DNA of 64,000 nt from Sedimentibacter acidaminivorans (GTDB taxonomy: Bacteria; Bacillota; Clostridia; Tissierellales; Sedimentibacteraceae), in NCBI RefSeq assembly GCF_017873955.1, contig NZ_JAGGKS010000002.1:310001-374000 (forward strand). The letters are read 5' to 3'. The position numbers were made by a program, and so were the translations under genes. Below, piece by piece: positions 27,456 to 34,728 of this stretch. A model generated the notes under the pieces. That model was given only the letters and a program-made list of their open reading frames with translations. It was not told the origin of the DNA and did no database searches. The first letter of the stretch is position 1; every line of letters begins with the position of its first letter.

Positions 27456-27473
27456 TAGCAACTATTATGCCAA
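27456..27473 (-). promoter_or_regulatory. Sigma-54 (-24/-12) promoter of the BKACE operon
   Basis: On the minus strand TTGGCATAATAGTTGCTA matches the TGGCAC-N5-TTGCW consensus, with the invariant GG and GC ten bases apart. It ends 56 bp before the dehydrogenase start. A sigma-54 activator is encoded divergently next to it. Confidence 0.8.
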
Positions 27474-27598
27474 TTCATTCTTATTTGTTTTTTCAGGCAC
27501 CAACACTTAAATTTCTGCCTATCTTAAGCATTGAAAGCACAACAAAATTACATGTAATTCAATTTTTAAATTTGAACTTGATTTTAATAATGATTTCC

Positions 27599-27652
27599 GC
27601 AAGAAAAAATGGCGAAAATGCAAATATTTGCATTTTCGCCATTTTTTCTTGC
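27599..27652. promoter_or_regulatory. 54-bp perfect palindrome, likely upstream activating sequence
   Basis: Positions 27599-27625 are the exact reverse complement of 27626-27652. The core is GCAAATATTTGC flanked by GGCGAAAAT/ATTTTCGCC. It lies about 130 bp upstream of the -24 element and 69 bp before the activator gene start, a typical place for dimer or hexamer binding by an enhancer-binding protein. TTATCGCAAA just beyond it may be a further half-site. Confidence 0.75.
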
Positions 27653-27720
27653 ATTATCGCAAATTTTATGATAACATTACTAAACTAATTAAAAAGTATA
27701 TTGTAGCAGGAGATTATCTT

Positions 27721-29163
27721 ATGAACTATAGTTACGAATTTTTAATGACAGTACTGGAAAATATAGATATTGGTATTTTTGTATTAGATGCGAAAGGCAA
27801 TTATTTATACGTAAACAATGAATATTGTGAACTTCTAAATAGAGCACGTGATACTTATGAGGGTATGTCTATTCCAAAATTTAAGGAACAGGGATACTTG
27901 ACTTCTAGTGTCTGGGATATGGTTATAGAGAAAAAAGCACCTATAACAACTATTGTCACAATTAATGATTTTTTGTTTAATAAGGTATATCATTTTTTTA
28001 CTACTGCTACCCCAACCTTTAATTCAGATGGTTCAATTAAATATATTTTTTTTACTCAAGAGCCAATTGAAAAGACAAGCAAGCGTATTCAGACCGGAAT
28101 ATTAAATCGACATGTTATTACAGGCTCTATAGTAAATCCAAGGGCTCCACAATTTGACATTATAGCTGAAAGTCCTCAAATGAAGCAAGTATTAGAAATG
28201 CTGTACCATGTATCGAAGACCGATGCTTCAATATTAATTTCTGGACCATCCGGTGTCGGTAAAGAAGTTTTGACAAAATATATTCATCATACAAGCCTTC
28301 GCAATAAAGGTCCATTTATTGTATTAAATTGTGCTGCAATTCCCGAAAACCTTATGGAATCTGAATTATATGGTTACGAAAAAGGTGCATTCAGCGGAGC
28401 ATCTTCTTATGGTAAAGAGGGCTTGATTGAAGCTGCAAACGGCGGCACCTTATTTTTAGACGAAATCAACTCCATGCCACTTGGACTTCAAGCGAAGCTT
28501 CTACGTGTACTAGAAACCAAACAAGTTACGCGTCTAGGATCTGTTGTACCAAAAGAAATTGACTTTCGTCTAGTGTGCGCTACAAATGAGAATCTACCAG
28601 ATCTTGTTAGCAAAAAACTTTTTCGTTCCGATTTATTTTACCGTATTAATGTAATATCTGTATATATTCCTCCGCTCTGCGAGCGTAAAGAAGATATAAT
28701 TCCATTATCTTTGTTTTATATTCAATATTTCTGCAAAAAATACAATTGTGTAAAAGCATTGGATGAAAATGTACTAAATACCATGCTTTCTTATAAATGG
28801 CATGGAAATGTACGAGAGTTACGAAATTTTATCGAGCGACTAATTATATCATCTCCCGATACAGAATTGATAATTTCAACAATTCCACAGGAACCTCTAC
28901 TACAAGACGAAGATAAAACAACCAACAGTACAAATTCGTCAACAAATTTATCATCAGTTATTGATATGGATACTATTTCACATTATGATGAAATATTTTC
29001 ACTAAGCTCTTACATGGATGAATGTGAAAAAAAATTATTACTTGATCTTCTGGAACAGTACAAATCTCCCTTAAAGGTTGCACAAGTTTTAAAGATTGAT
29101 TTATCCAATGTTTATCGCAAAATAAAGAAATATAATTTGAAGTCTATAAAAGATCGAGGATGA
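27721..29163 (+). CDS. Sigma-54-dependent transcriptional activator (PAS-AAA+-Fis)
   Basis: 480 residues. A PAS sensor (about 1-120) is followed by the AAA+ sigma-54 interaction domain (about 150-390): Walker A SGPSGVGKE, the GAFSGA loop (GAFTGA class) that contacts sigma-54, Walker B GGTLFLDEI, and FRSDLFYRINV. A Fis-type helix-turn-helix lies at the C-terminus (LKVAQVLKIDLSNVYRKIKKY). The start at 27721 has AGGAG eight bases upstream; an open extension to 27628 would run through the palindrome. Transcribed away from the six-gene cluster it most likely activates. The PAS ligand may be a pathway intermediate. Confidence 0.93.
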   Translation: MNYSYEFLMTVLENIDIGIFVLDAKGNYLYVNNEYCELLNRARDTYEGMSIPKFKEQGYLTSSVWDMVIEKKAPITTIVTINDFLFNKVYHFFTTATPTFNSDGSIKYIFFTQEPIEKTSKRIQTGILNRHVITGSIVNPRAPQFDIIAESPQMKQVLEMLYHVSKTDASILISGPSGVGKEVLTKYIHHTSLRNKGPFIVLNCAAIPENLMESELYGYEKGAFSGASSYGKEGLIEAANGGTLFLDEINSMPLGLQAKLLRVLETKQVTRLGSVVPKEIDFRLVCATNENLPDLVSKKLFRSDLFYRINVISVYIPPLCERKEDIIPLSLFYIQYFCKKYNCVKALDENVLNTMLSYKWHGNVRELRNFIERLIISSPDTELIISTIPQEPLLQDEDKTTNSTNSSTNLSSVIDMDTISHYDEIFSLSSYMDECEKKLLLDLLEQYKSPLKVAQVLKIDLSNVYRKIKKYNLKSIKDRG

Positions 29164-29173
29164 TTTCAAACAA

Positions 29174-29187
29174 AAAGAACCGTCCCC
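29174..29187. repeat. REP-like motif fragment
   Basis: AAAGAACCGTCCCC resembles the GGGGACGGTTCTTTTTGT tails that occur as dispersed repeats in clostridial genomes, often associated with REP-type Y1 transposases. Only one fragment is seen here, in the gap between convergent genes. Confidence 0.25.
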
Positions 29188-29205
29188 GAATTGATTCAAC
29201 TTTCT

Positions 29206-30327
29206 TTATATTTCTCTTAAAAATTCTGTAAATTTATTAAGTCCGTCCTTTAATGTCTTAGAATCAAATGCATATCCGATTCTTACGCTGCCTTCCATTT
29301 CAAAACATGAACCAGGTGTAAACAATACTCCTTTTTCTCTTAATAATTTTACGCACAAATCATATGATGGCATATTCTTATTATAATATACAAGCGCAGT
29401 TGTTCCTGCAACAGGCTTAATGTAGTGTACCTCAGGTGTTTCTTGAACCCATTCATCCAAAATTAATCTGTTTTTCTGCAAAATATTTCTGTTTCTTTCA
29501 AATATCTTTTCTTTATTGGAAAGTGCCATGGAAGCAAATAAATCATCTAGAACTCCACAGCTGATTGTATCATAATCTCTTCTTTCAAGGCATGCAGTGA
29601 TTACTTCTTCGCTTCTTGAAGCAATCCATCCCATACGAAGTCCAGCTAAAGAAAAAATTTTAGACATGCTTCCTACAGAAATTCCTTTTTCGTACAAATC
29701 AACTATTGACGGCATGTATCTTCCATCCTCAGAGATCCCTCTATAAACTTCATCTGATAATATGTATGCACCTACATTTCTTGCTATTTCAACAATCTCC
29801 ATCATTTCCTTTTCAGGTATCCATGAACCTGTCGGATTATCAGGATTATTTATGGTAATCATTTTAGTATTTTCATCAACTAATTTTTTTAATAAGTCCA
29901 AATCCGGCAAAAATTTATTTTCAGGCGTAAGTTGAAGTATTCTAACCTCTGCACCAATTGATTCAGGTATTGAATAATGCTGCTGGTATGTTGGCATTAC
30001 AGATATCATGTTATCACTTGGTTCAATCATGGATACAATAACCATATGATTAGCTCCAACTGCTCCATGAGTAGGAATAACCTGCTCAGGTTTAATACTT
30101 TTATACAATCCGGATACTCCATTTAAAAATTCTGGAGAACCATAAATATGGCTGTATGTCATCCTCGTATCCTTTAGCGCAGCTAAATATTCCTCTGGTT
30201 TATAGCCTGAAAGTTCTATCAATTCACCTAATGTCATAGAATCAATGCAAGTCTCTCCCAAATTATAAATTGCATCATTTTCAAATTCATTCATCCATTG
30301 TTCAACTTTAAAAGTTTTTATTTTCAT
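29206..30327 (-). CDS. PLP-dependent class I/II aminotransferase
   Basis: 373 residues, fold type I. NNPDNPTGSWIP supplies the cofactor-binding Asn, ILSDEVYRGI the Asp, and GSMSKIFSLAGLRMGW the Schiff-base Lys. The C-terminal small domain keeps the substrate carboxylate-binding Arg (SVRIGYAF). The specific amino acid is not predictable. Located between the sigma-54 activator and an osmolyte transporter operon, on its own transcription unit; it might supply a keto acid to the BKACE cluster, but that is inference. Confidence 0.87.
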   Translation of the reverse strand: MKIKTFKVEQWMNEFENDAIYNLGETCIDSMTLGELIELSGYKPEEYLAALKDTRMTYSHIYGSPEFLNGVSGLYKSIKPEQVIPTHGAVGANHMVIVSMIEPSDNMISVMPTYQQHYSIPESIGAEVRILQLTPENKFLPDLDLLKKLVDENTKMITINNPDNPTGSWIPEKEMMEIVEIARNVGAYILSDEVYRGISEDGRYMPSIVDLYEKGISVGSMSKIFSLAGLRMGWIASRSEEVITACLERRDYDTISCGVLDDLFASMALSNKEKIFERNRNILQKNRLILDEWVQETPEVHYIKPVAGTTALVYYNKNMPSYDLCVKLLREKGVLFTPGSCFEMEGSVRIGYAFDSKTLKDGLNKFTEFLREI

Positions 30328-30437
30328 GTCAAAACCACCTTTTTATATTCTTTTATTAATTATAATACAAGAGTAGTTATTTATCCATTAAATATTCACA
30401 AAAAAATAATTTACTTTATCCTTTATATTTTATATGC

Positions 30438-30489
30438 AAAACCCCTGTTTCGCCTGCTGGCAGTATCCAGCGTATAAAACAGGGGTTTT
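30438..30489 (-). terminator. Terminator of the osmoprotectant transporter operon
   Basis: AAAACCCCTGTTT and AAACAGGGGTTTT pair perfectly (13 bp). The loop carries its own GCTGG/CCAGC stem, giving a two-tier hairpin with T-runs on both sides. Confidence 0.85.
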
Positions 30490-30577
30490 TGTAAATTAAT
30501 CAAAAATATTTATTTATATAATTTAAAGTATATTAATGTATATACGTGTTTCTTTCTTCTATATAGAATGTATTTTT

Positions 30578-31510
30578 CTATTTAGATAATCCAATTTTCA
30601 CCAAATATGCCTTAGCAACATCATATGCATCTTGGCCTTCAACATCTACTAAATAATTTAGTTCTGTCATACTTACATTATCAATTTTGCCTGCTAACTT
30701 ATTTAATTCTTCTTCTAAGTTTGGAGCTGAATCAGCGAATTCTTCAAATAAAGAATCTCTAACTTGATATGCTGCGAAGTATTGAGGGAAGAAAGATTTA
30801 TCATCTTCAAGAACTTTTAAGTTTGATTTTTTTACTAAACCATCAGTTGAATATGCTATTGTTGCATCTATATTTCCGCTATCCATTGCTGCATATTTTA
30901 AGCCAATATCAATTGATTTACTATCTTTCCACTCAAGTCCATATTGCTTATTAAGTGGTTTAAAACGCATTGAAGCTTCTTCATCAAAAAACTCATGCTC
31001 TGCTCCAAAGACTAAATCTGTAGTGTATTGCGCTAAGTCACTAATGCTTTGTATATTGTTTTCATTAGCAAAATCTTCACGAACTGCTAATGCGTAAGTG
31101 TTTTCAAAACCAAATGGTTCCATTAATGTAAGTCCTAATTTTTCTATACTCTTTGCTCTCACCCATTCTAATAAATCTTCACCTTCTGGCACATCGCTAA
31201 CATCATATCCCAATAATGTTGTTAACATTGTTCCATCATAAGATACAAACAAGTCTATTTCACCAGACTCATTTGCTTGAGAAGCTGGAACTGTATTCAT
31301 AGAATCATGGAATTTCACCTTCAAATCAGTGTTTTCTTCTATTAAAATACCCGCCATCTGCATTAATATTTCAATTTCTGTGAAATATCCACTCAACAAT
31401 ACTATCTCGTCTTTACTTTCTTTTGTAGCATTATTACATGCTGTAACTGATACAGCTAACATAGCTACTATTAAAATCATGCAAATACTCTTCTTCATAT
31501 TTTTTTTCAT
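30578..31510 (-). CDS. opuCC: Glycine betaine/carnitine/choline ABC transporter binding lipoprotein
   Basis: 310 residues. Signal peptide with lipobox (VSVTACNN, Cys at about 26), then an OpuAC-type solute-binding domain (PF04069 pattern: LLSGYFTEIEILMQMAGILIEENT, EIDLFVSYDGT, GNIDATIAYSTDGL). It captures quaternary amines outside the membrane for the permeases encoded upstream. In OpuC systems several aromatic residues form the cage; the Tyr-rich segments here fit but cannot be assigned. Last gene of a four-gene operon, ended by the hairpin at 30438-30489. Confidence 0.9.
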   Translation of the reverse strand: MKKNMKKSICMILIVAMLAVSVTACNNATKESKDEIVLLSGYFTEIEILMQMAGILIEENTDLKVKFHDSMNTVPASQANESGEIDLFVSYDGTMLTTLLGYDVSDVPEGEDLLEWVRAKSIEKLGLTLMEPFGFENTYALAVREDFANENNIQSISDLAQYTTDLVFGAEHEFFDEEASMRFKPLNKQYGLEWKDSKSIDIGLKYAAMDSGNIDATIAYSTDGLVKKSNLKVLEDDKSFFPQYFAAYQVRDSLFEEFADSAPNLEEELNKLAGKIDNVSMTELNYLVDVEGQDAYDVAKAYLVKIGLSK

Positions 31511-31519
31511 AAATCCTCC

Positions 31520-32119
31520 CTAGTTTCTAGTTTTTAACTTTTTTTCTACATATCCCATACCAAAGTCAAATATAATTGCCATGGCCATAAGGACAAGAGT
31601 TGCTTCTATTAATGTTTCCATATCTTGTATCAATATTGCTCTATTGATGATTGACCCAAGACCGCCACCACCTACAATAGCTCCAAATACTGCTGTACCA
31701 ATTGATGTTACTACTGCTATTCTAATTCCTGTAAATACCATTGGAAATGCTAAAGGCAGTTCAACTTCTATTAATCTCTGAATCTTTGTCATTCCCATTC
31801 CTAATGCTGCTTCCTTAATACCTGGTTCGATGTTTTGTAATCCAACATAGGTATTTCTAACTATAGGAAGTAATGAATATAGCATAAGACCTATTATTAC
31901 AGTTGTACCATTCGGTCCAAAAACAATCATTATTATACCTAGTAAAGCAAGAGCTGGAATAGTTTGTAGAACGTCTACAACCCATAGTATGACTTTTCTT
32001 GATGGTTTTGAAATATAGGCTATCACCGCCAACATAAGACCAACAATTGTGGCAAATAAGCAAGCCATACCAACCAAATATAAATGTTCTAATACTTTTT
32101 CTAATTTCAAATTATTCAC
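31520..32119 (-). CDS. opuCD: Osmoprotectant ABC transporter permease
   Basis: 199 residues, about five membrane helices, binding-protein-dependent permease fold with the EAA loop around IKEAALGMGMTKIQRLIEVELPLAFP. Overlaps the preceding permease gene by 8 bases. Starts at GTG; a TTG three codons later is also possible and has better spacing from GGGGAG. Pairs with the other permease to form the channel. Confidence 0.9.
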   Translation of the reverse strand: MNNLKLEKVLEHLYLVGMACLFATIVGLMLAVIAYISKPSRKVILWVVDVLQTIPALALLGIIMIVFGPNGTTVIIGLMLYSLLPIVRNTYVGLQNIEPGIKEAALGMGMTKIQRLIEVELPLAFPMVFTGIRIAVVTSIGTAVFGAIVGGGGLGSIINRAILIQDMETLIEATLVLMAMAIIFDFGMGYVEKKLKTRN

Positions 32120-32756
32120 TCCCCTTTAAACCCTTAGGGGTAACTTTATTTTGAATTTTATCAATTATATATCCTAATGTCATTGCAAGTATTGCTGATG
32201 GTAGAGCCCCACCAATTATTAATGATTGGTTGTTAGTTTCAATACCACGATATACAAATTCTCCAAGGCCTCCTAGACCAATCATAGCAGTTAAAACTGC
32301 CCAACTGACTGTATATATAGTTGACATTCTTAAACCGCTAAAAATTGAATTCATAGCTAGTGGAAGTTCTACTTTAAATAAAATTTGAGTTTTTGTCATT
32401 CCGCAACCCTTTGCAGCTTCTATTAAACTTTTATCAACATCAAGAATACCTGTATAGGTATTTTTCAATATTGGAAATATTGCATATATTGTAAGAGCTG
32501 TTATAACTGTTATAGGTTTCATACCCAAATAAATAAAAAGAATTCCAATGAACACTAAACCAGGAACAGTTTGAAATATTCCAATTATTGTAATAATAAT
32601 ATTTGAAAACTTTGGTAACCTTGACAAAGCTATTCCTAAAATAAGAGCTATAATAAATCCTAGCCCTACAGAAATAAATACATATTGAAGATGAGTTAAT
32701 ATAGCTTTAACTAACATTTCTCCATAATTTTCAAAGAATTTTGTTATTATTCTCAA
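32112..32756 (-). CDS. opuCB: Osmoprotectant ABC transporter permease
   Basis: 214 residues, five to six membrane helices, EAA loop LIEAAKGCGMTKTQILFKVELPLAM. The TTG start overlaps the stop codon of the ATPase gene by 4 bases (TTGA). Homologous to the next permease in the operon; the two would form a heterodimer. Confidence 0.9.
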   Translation of the reverse strand: MRIITKFFENYGEMLVKAILTHLQYVFISVGLGFIIALILGIALSRLPKFSNIIITIIGIFQTVPGLVFIGILFIYLGMKPITVITALTIYAIFPILKNTYTGILDVDKSLIEAAKGCGMTKTQILFKVELPLAMNSIFSGLRMSTIYTVSWAVLTAMIGLGGLGEFVYRGIETNNQSLIIGGALPSAILAMTLGYIIDKIQNKVTPKGLKGSE

Positions 32757-33874
32757 TCCTCTTCACCCCAAACTACACTTGCTAATGCTTTTGTTATGCT
32801 AGTCCGCGTAAGAATTCCTGCTACTGTCTTGTTCCTATTTAAAACAACAAGATAGTCACATTTCAATTCTATAAGTTTATCAATAGCATCTTTTGCATTT
32901 GTATTTATCAGAACTGATGGTTGGTCGGTTTTCGTAATCTTAGAAATCATCTCACCTGGTTTCCCATATTCCCTAATGTATTCTATAGTTACAATTCCTT
33001 TATATTTACCATTTGCATCAACTACAATAACTGTATCTAATTCTTTTTGTTTCATAAGTTCAATACATTCTAGAGTCTTTTTAGTTTCTGGTACAGTGAA
33101 TATTTTTTTCTTCATTACATCTTCACATGTTAAATCATTACCACTTCTAGAATATGAAAGTTTACCCATAAACTTGCTTATCATAGGATGAGCTGGTTTA
33201 TTAAGCATTTCTTCTGGCGAAGCAGCTTGTAATACCTTACCATCAGACATAAAAACTATTTTATCAGCTAATTTTACAGCTTCCTCCATATCATGAGTAA
33301 CAAAAATTATTGTTTTGTGTAATTTTTGTTGTAATGTTTTTAATTCATCTTGAAGGCTATCCCTTGTAATTGGATCTAAGGCTCCAAATGGTTCGTCCAT
33401 TAAAATAATAGGAGGCTCAGCAGCTAATGCTCTAAGAACTCCAATACGCTGTTGTTGACCTCCACTTAATTCATTCGGATATTTCTTAGCATTTTCTTCA
33501 TAAGGTAAATCTACTAATTCTAATAGTTCTTTAACCCTTTTAATTTGTTTTTCTTTGCTCCATTTCAATAACTTAGGTACCACTGATATATTTTCTTCTA
33601 TAGTCATATTAGGAAACAATCCTATTTGCTGAATTACATAACCAATTTTTCTACGAAGTTCAACAGCATTAACGTCCTTAATATTTTTATCATCAATATA
33701 AATATTTCCCTCATTATATTTAATTAATCTATTTATCATTTTTAATGTTGTAGTTTTTCCACAACCAGATGGTCCTATTAATACTACAAACTCACCATCA
33801 TTTATAGTTAAATTAAGGTTGTCTATAATAATTACATCATCATATTTTTTTGTAATATTTTCATAAATAATCAT
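32753..33874 (-). CDS. opuCA: Osmoprotectant ABC transporter ATPase with CBS domains
   Basis: 373 residues. ABC domain: Walker A GPSGCGKTT, signature LSGGQQQRIG, Walker B IILMDEPFGALD, H-loop THDMEEA. Two CBS motifs (about residues 250-370) form a regulatory module, as in OpuCA/OpuA, where they sense ionic strength or cyclic di-AMP. The ATG at 33874 is preferred because the mapped promoter predicts a start site near 33917, leaving almost no room for the TTG at 33907, and GGAG lies upstream. Confidence 0.92.
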   Translation of the reverse strand: MIIYENITKKYDDVIIIDNLNLTINDGEFVVLIGPSGCGKTTTLKMINRLIKYNEGNIYIDDKNIKDVNAVELRRKIGYVIQQIGLFPNMTIEENISVVPKLLKWSKEKQIKRVKELLELVDLPYEENAKKYPNELSGGQQQRIGVLRALAAEPPIILMDEPFGALDPITRDSLQDELKTLQQKLHKTIIFVTHDMEEAVKLADKIVFMSDGKVLQAASPEEMLNKPAHPMISKFMGKLSYSRSGNDLTCEDVMKKKIFTVPETKKTLECIELMKQKELDTVIVVDANGKYKGIVTIEYIREYGKPGEMISKITKTDQPSVLINTNAKDAIDKLIELKCDYLVVLNRNKTVAGILTRTSITKALASVVWGEED

Positions 33875-33923
33875 ATATGCATCATCTCCGTTCTGTTTGT
33901 TAATCAATTTATTTACCTTTGGT

Positions 33924-33952
33924 ATTATAGCATAATTTTACATTATTGTAAA
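33924..33952 (-). promoter_or_regulatory. Promoter of the opuC-type operon
   Basis: Minus strand: TTTACA, 17-bp spacer, TGCTATAAT (extended -10). The rest of the gap to 34308 holds a GCACCTA/TAGGTTGC imperfect dyad near 34067-34084 and otherwise only AT-rich sequence. Confidence 0.75.
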
Positions 33953-34270
33953 CCCTTTAAATTCCAATGTCGCGCCAAGATCCATATCCATATTATTCCA
34001 TGCAGCTTCAACCGTTCAAATTTTACGAATTTCCTTAACTCAGAATATGTTATAATTATACATACGCCGCACCTATTTTAGGTTGCATTATATTATTTTT
34101 ATATCATTTACAATAATTTTTATTATATACATAATATTTAATAATATCAAAAGATTTAGCCCTTATGTGTATCACAGTTTGAAAATAAAAAGTTCACCAC
34201 AAAAAAAGATAGACTTATCAGTATAGTTATAAAATATCTACATATTCTTATCTTATGATGTTGTGAAAAT

Positions 34271-34288
34271 CTAAGTAACATTACTTAG
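34271..34288. promoter_or_regulatory. 18-bp palindrome upstream of the 57-codon gene
   Basis: CTAAGTAA and TTACTTAG are perfect arms around CA, six bases before the AAAGGAG of the next gene. It could be an operator or an RNA hairpin affecting translation. Confidence 0.5.
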
Positions 34289-34308
34289 TTTAATGAAAGG
34301 AGATTATT

Positions 34309-34482
34309 ATGACTATAAATTCGGATAACGAAATAATTTTGACAAGTATGGAATCAAGACAAACAGTAGATCAAACTAAGTCCGAATCGCTAACGGATAA
34401 TGAAGTAAAAGAATTTATTAATCTAGAAAAGAAAAAATATAAAAAGACTGATGAAACGAAGGAAATGATTAACAAATATTAG
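34309..34482 (+). CDS. Small hydrophilic protein, 57 residues
   Basis: ATG with AAAGGAG seven bases upstream and a strong terminator after the stop support a real gene. The product (MTINSDNEII...EMINKY) is charged, with 17 acidic or amide and 12 basic residues, no Cys, and a C-terminal helical Lys/Glu segment. No known family recognised. Small soluble proteins of this kind in spore formers can be spore-associated, but nothing here shows that. Confidence 0.65.
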   Translation: MTINSDNEIILTSMESRQTVDQTKSESLTDNEVKEFINLEKKKYKKTDETKEMINKY

Positions 34483-34565
34483 TAATTATTACATTTTTAA
34501 GATATTATTGCTTCAATTAACAATTAGTTTGCAAATAATTACAGACCATGTATCTGTGACATAAG

Positions 34566-34600
34566 AAAACGAGATAATTGTTAAAACTATCTCGTTTTTT
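34566..34600. terminator. Bidirectional terminator
   Basis: AAAACGAGATA and TATCTCGTTTT pair perfectly (11 bp); T6 follows on the plus strand and TTTTC on the minus. It can end both the 57-codon gene and the giant SLH gene. Confidence 0.88.
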
Positions 34601-34728
34601 CAAACTACATTGCCTCTAATCTATCGTCCTACAAAGTTTCTGCAAGGAACTTTCTATTTTTCTAGATAATCTTTCGTTTCTATGGGAAGTTCTTTAGTTT
34701 TCAAACTAATTTCCACAAATAATTTATG

